Positions 6,922 to 7,735 of a stretch of 7,735 nucleotides of DNA are shown one piece after another. The translations under genes were made by a program, and so were the position numbers. Below the pieces are notes generated by a model. That model was not told the origin of the DNA. It made no database searches and was given only the letters and a program-made list of their open reading frames with translations. Source of the stretch: an uncultured Brevibacterium sp. (GTDB lineage Bacteria > Actinomycetota > Actinomycetes > Actinomycetales > Brevibacteriaceae); contig CABTZE010000095.1 of the NCBI GenBank assembly GCA_902489215.1, positions 1 through 7,735 of the forward strand, written 5' to 3'. Positions within the stretch are counted from its first letter, which is position 1, and each line of letters begins with the position of its first letter.

Positions 6922-7550
6922 TCTGCGTCCACGCTAGATATTTCATCAGCGGTCCACTCATCGCCGTTTTTGAGCATGTCGAAGCCAACTGTTGCACGCG
7001 GGCCAGGCTCGCTTTTTTCTTTGTTCTTAGTTCGCTCAGTGCGCCACTCGTCGTAATGCAAACATGCTGCCACGAAGACATGCCCCTCAGCTTCTTCGAT
7101 ATTGCCGACATGAATTTCGCTGGCCTCAAGAGAGTTCTGAGCGACGAATCCATCCTCTTCAGCATCTTTCCGAGCTTCCACCTGAACATCGCGCATCTGT
7201 CCGGAAGACAAATCGATCAGCCTGTCCCAGTACACGCCGCCGTCCTTAAACGCCCGGTTCGAGGCATCCATGTACTCGGTGAAGAAAAGAACAGCCTCAT
7301 CAGCAAGCTGCTTTTCAGTAGACGAGAGCTGTCGCCCTTCCTCAACCGTGTACTCCGGAATCTTCGGGGTTGGATCTTCAGGTTCAGCAAACGGCGAACC
7401 AGAAGCAGTCCCGTCCACGCCTTCAGCCTCGGCACTCCCACTGGAACAGCCAGAAAGGACCAAGCACCCGACACACACCGCGGCCGCCAAACGCCGCACC
7501 TTGCGCACATGCGAGTTGCCAACCAGAGACTGCAAAGGCAGAGAAAGCAT
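6909..7550 (-). CDS. putative lipoprotein of unknown function, partner of the PKD protein
   Basis: From the ATG at 7550 this is a 213-residue protein with a type II signal peptide: basic RKVRR at 16-20, hydrophobic LAAAVCVGCLVL, and lipobox LSGC with the lipidated cysteine at C35. A Ser/Gly/Glu-rich spacer follows (36-66). The folded part begins with a helix at 76-102 (SSTEKQLADEAVLFFTEYMDASNRAF) and continues into alternating helix and strand segments (IHVGNIEEAEGHVFVAACLHYDEW, then ATVGFDMLKNGDEWTADEI), an order compatible with an NTF2-like fold, as in many actinobacterial lipoproteins; this is inference. C163 and C211 could pair. Start: AGGA lies 7 bases before ATG 7550 and 4 before ATG 7553; a GTG at 7508 would give a more compact signal peptide but lacks a Shine-Dalgarno. 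The frame is open to 7694, but only from a poor TTG start. Homology was not recognised. Confidence 0.75.
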   Translation of the reverse strand: MLSLPLQSLVGNSHVRKVRRLAAAVCVGCLVLSGCSSGSAEAEGVDGTASGSPFAEPEDPTPKIPEYTVEEGRQLSSTEKQLADEAVLFFTEYMDASNRAFKDGGVYWDRLIDLSSGQMRDVQVEARKDAEEDGFVAQNSLEASEIHVGNIEEAEGHVFVAACLHYDEWRTERTKNKEKSEPGPRATVGFDMLKNGDEWTADEISSVDAECAG

Positions 7551-7590
7551 CATTGATTCCTGTTCGCCACATCTTCGTGTTCCGCAGTCC

Positions 7591-7619
7591 AGGCTATTGA
7601 TTCGACAACCGCCTGACCA
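7591..7619 (-). promoter_or_regulatory. putative promoter of the lipoprotein-PKD gene pair
   Basis: TGGTCA (7619-7614, four of six -35 bases) lies 17 bases before TAGCCT (7596-7591, fits TANNNT only), about 40 bases upstream of the lipoprotein start. Spacing is ideal but the elements are weak. Confidence 0.3.
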
Positions 7620-7634
7620 GACCCATTGCAAATC

Positions 7635-7643
7635 TGTGGACAA
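7635..7643 (-). promoter_or_regulatory. DnaA-box-like 9-mer upstream of the lipoprotein gene
   Basis: TTGTCCACA on the minus strand equals the DnaA box form preferred in high-GC actinobacteria such as Streptomyces. It stands alone, just upstream of the candidate promoter. Could be chance. Confidence 0.3.
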
Positions 7644-7646
7644 ACT

Positions 7647-7658
7647 CTTCTCGAGAAG
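7647..7658. repeat. 12-bp perfect palindrome upstream of the lipoprotein gene
   Basis: CTTCTCGAGAAG is its own reverse complement and lies 4 bases from the DnaA-box-like 9-mer, about 30 bases beyond the candidate -35. It could be a regulator site. There is no loop and no T-run, so it is not a terminator. The rest of 7551-7735 shows no further gene or signal. Confidence 0.35.
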
Positions 7659-7735
7659 CTGCAGGCTCGCGGCACACCTGGCACACAACATCAAGCCGCA
7701 TGGACCTTCACAGAAACGCAGAAGCGCCGGGCGAA

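Noticed and set aside
7551..7694. Longer lipoprotein N-terminus reaching 7694
   Set aside because: The first start is a TTG with no Shine-Dalgarno, and the extra 48 residues would bury the signal peptide and break the lipoprotein topology.

Overview
The window reads as chromosomal DNA from a high-GC Gram-positive (actinobacterial) organism, roughly 60% GC by eye. Support comes from the gene set (recA-recX, miaB-dioxygenase-like-miaA), from a Gram-positive type LexA box and an actinobacterial PafBC-type promoter in front of recA, and from the lack of other lineage signals. The order Micrococcales is a guess from the overall look of the proteins; no marker here fixes the genus.

Left part (1-2543): a minus-strand operon for tRNA hypermodification. 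miaB is followed, through 4-base stop/start overlaps (ATGA, then GTGA), by a small class III extradiol dioxygenase B-like protein and by miaA, which runs off the left edge. MiaA adds the prenyl group to A37 and MiaB methylthiolates it; the middle protein is an uncharacterised companion that appears to have lost the metal-binding histidine region of true dioxygenases.

Middle part (2544-4144): an 86-base divergent promoter region and one plus-strand gene for an FAD-dependent oxidoreductase of the phytoene desaturase-like COG1233 family. Both genes leaving this region have a -10-like element only 7-8 bases before an ATG, suggesting leaderless or very short-leader mRNAs.

Recombination block (4186-6036): recA and recX on the minus strand, overlapping by 8 bases. 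The 212-base recA upstream region is rich in signals: a perfect 12-bp LexA palindrome, a perfect DnaA box, and close to the gene a near-exact PafBC/RecA-NDp promoter. This suggests two DNA-damage promoters (distal LexA-controlled, proximal LexA-independent), as known for mycobacterial recA.

Right part (6037-7735): two overlapping minus-strand genes for exported proteins of unknown function, a lipoprotein followed by a secreted PKD-domain protein with three close cysteine pairs. They look like a two-gene cell-surface module. The upstream region holds a weak promoter, a second DnaA-box-like 9-mer and a 12-bp palindrome.

An overall feature is strand composition: the plus strand is mostly G/T-heavy up to about 5880 and A/C-heavy after it, regardless of gene direction. 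No tRNA, rRNA, CRISPR array, insertion sequence or phage gene was seen.
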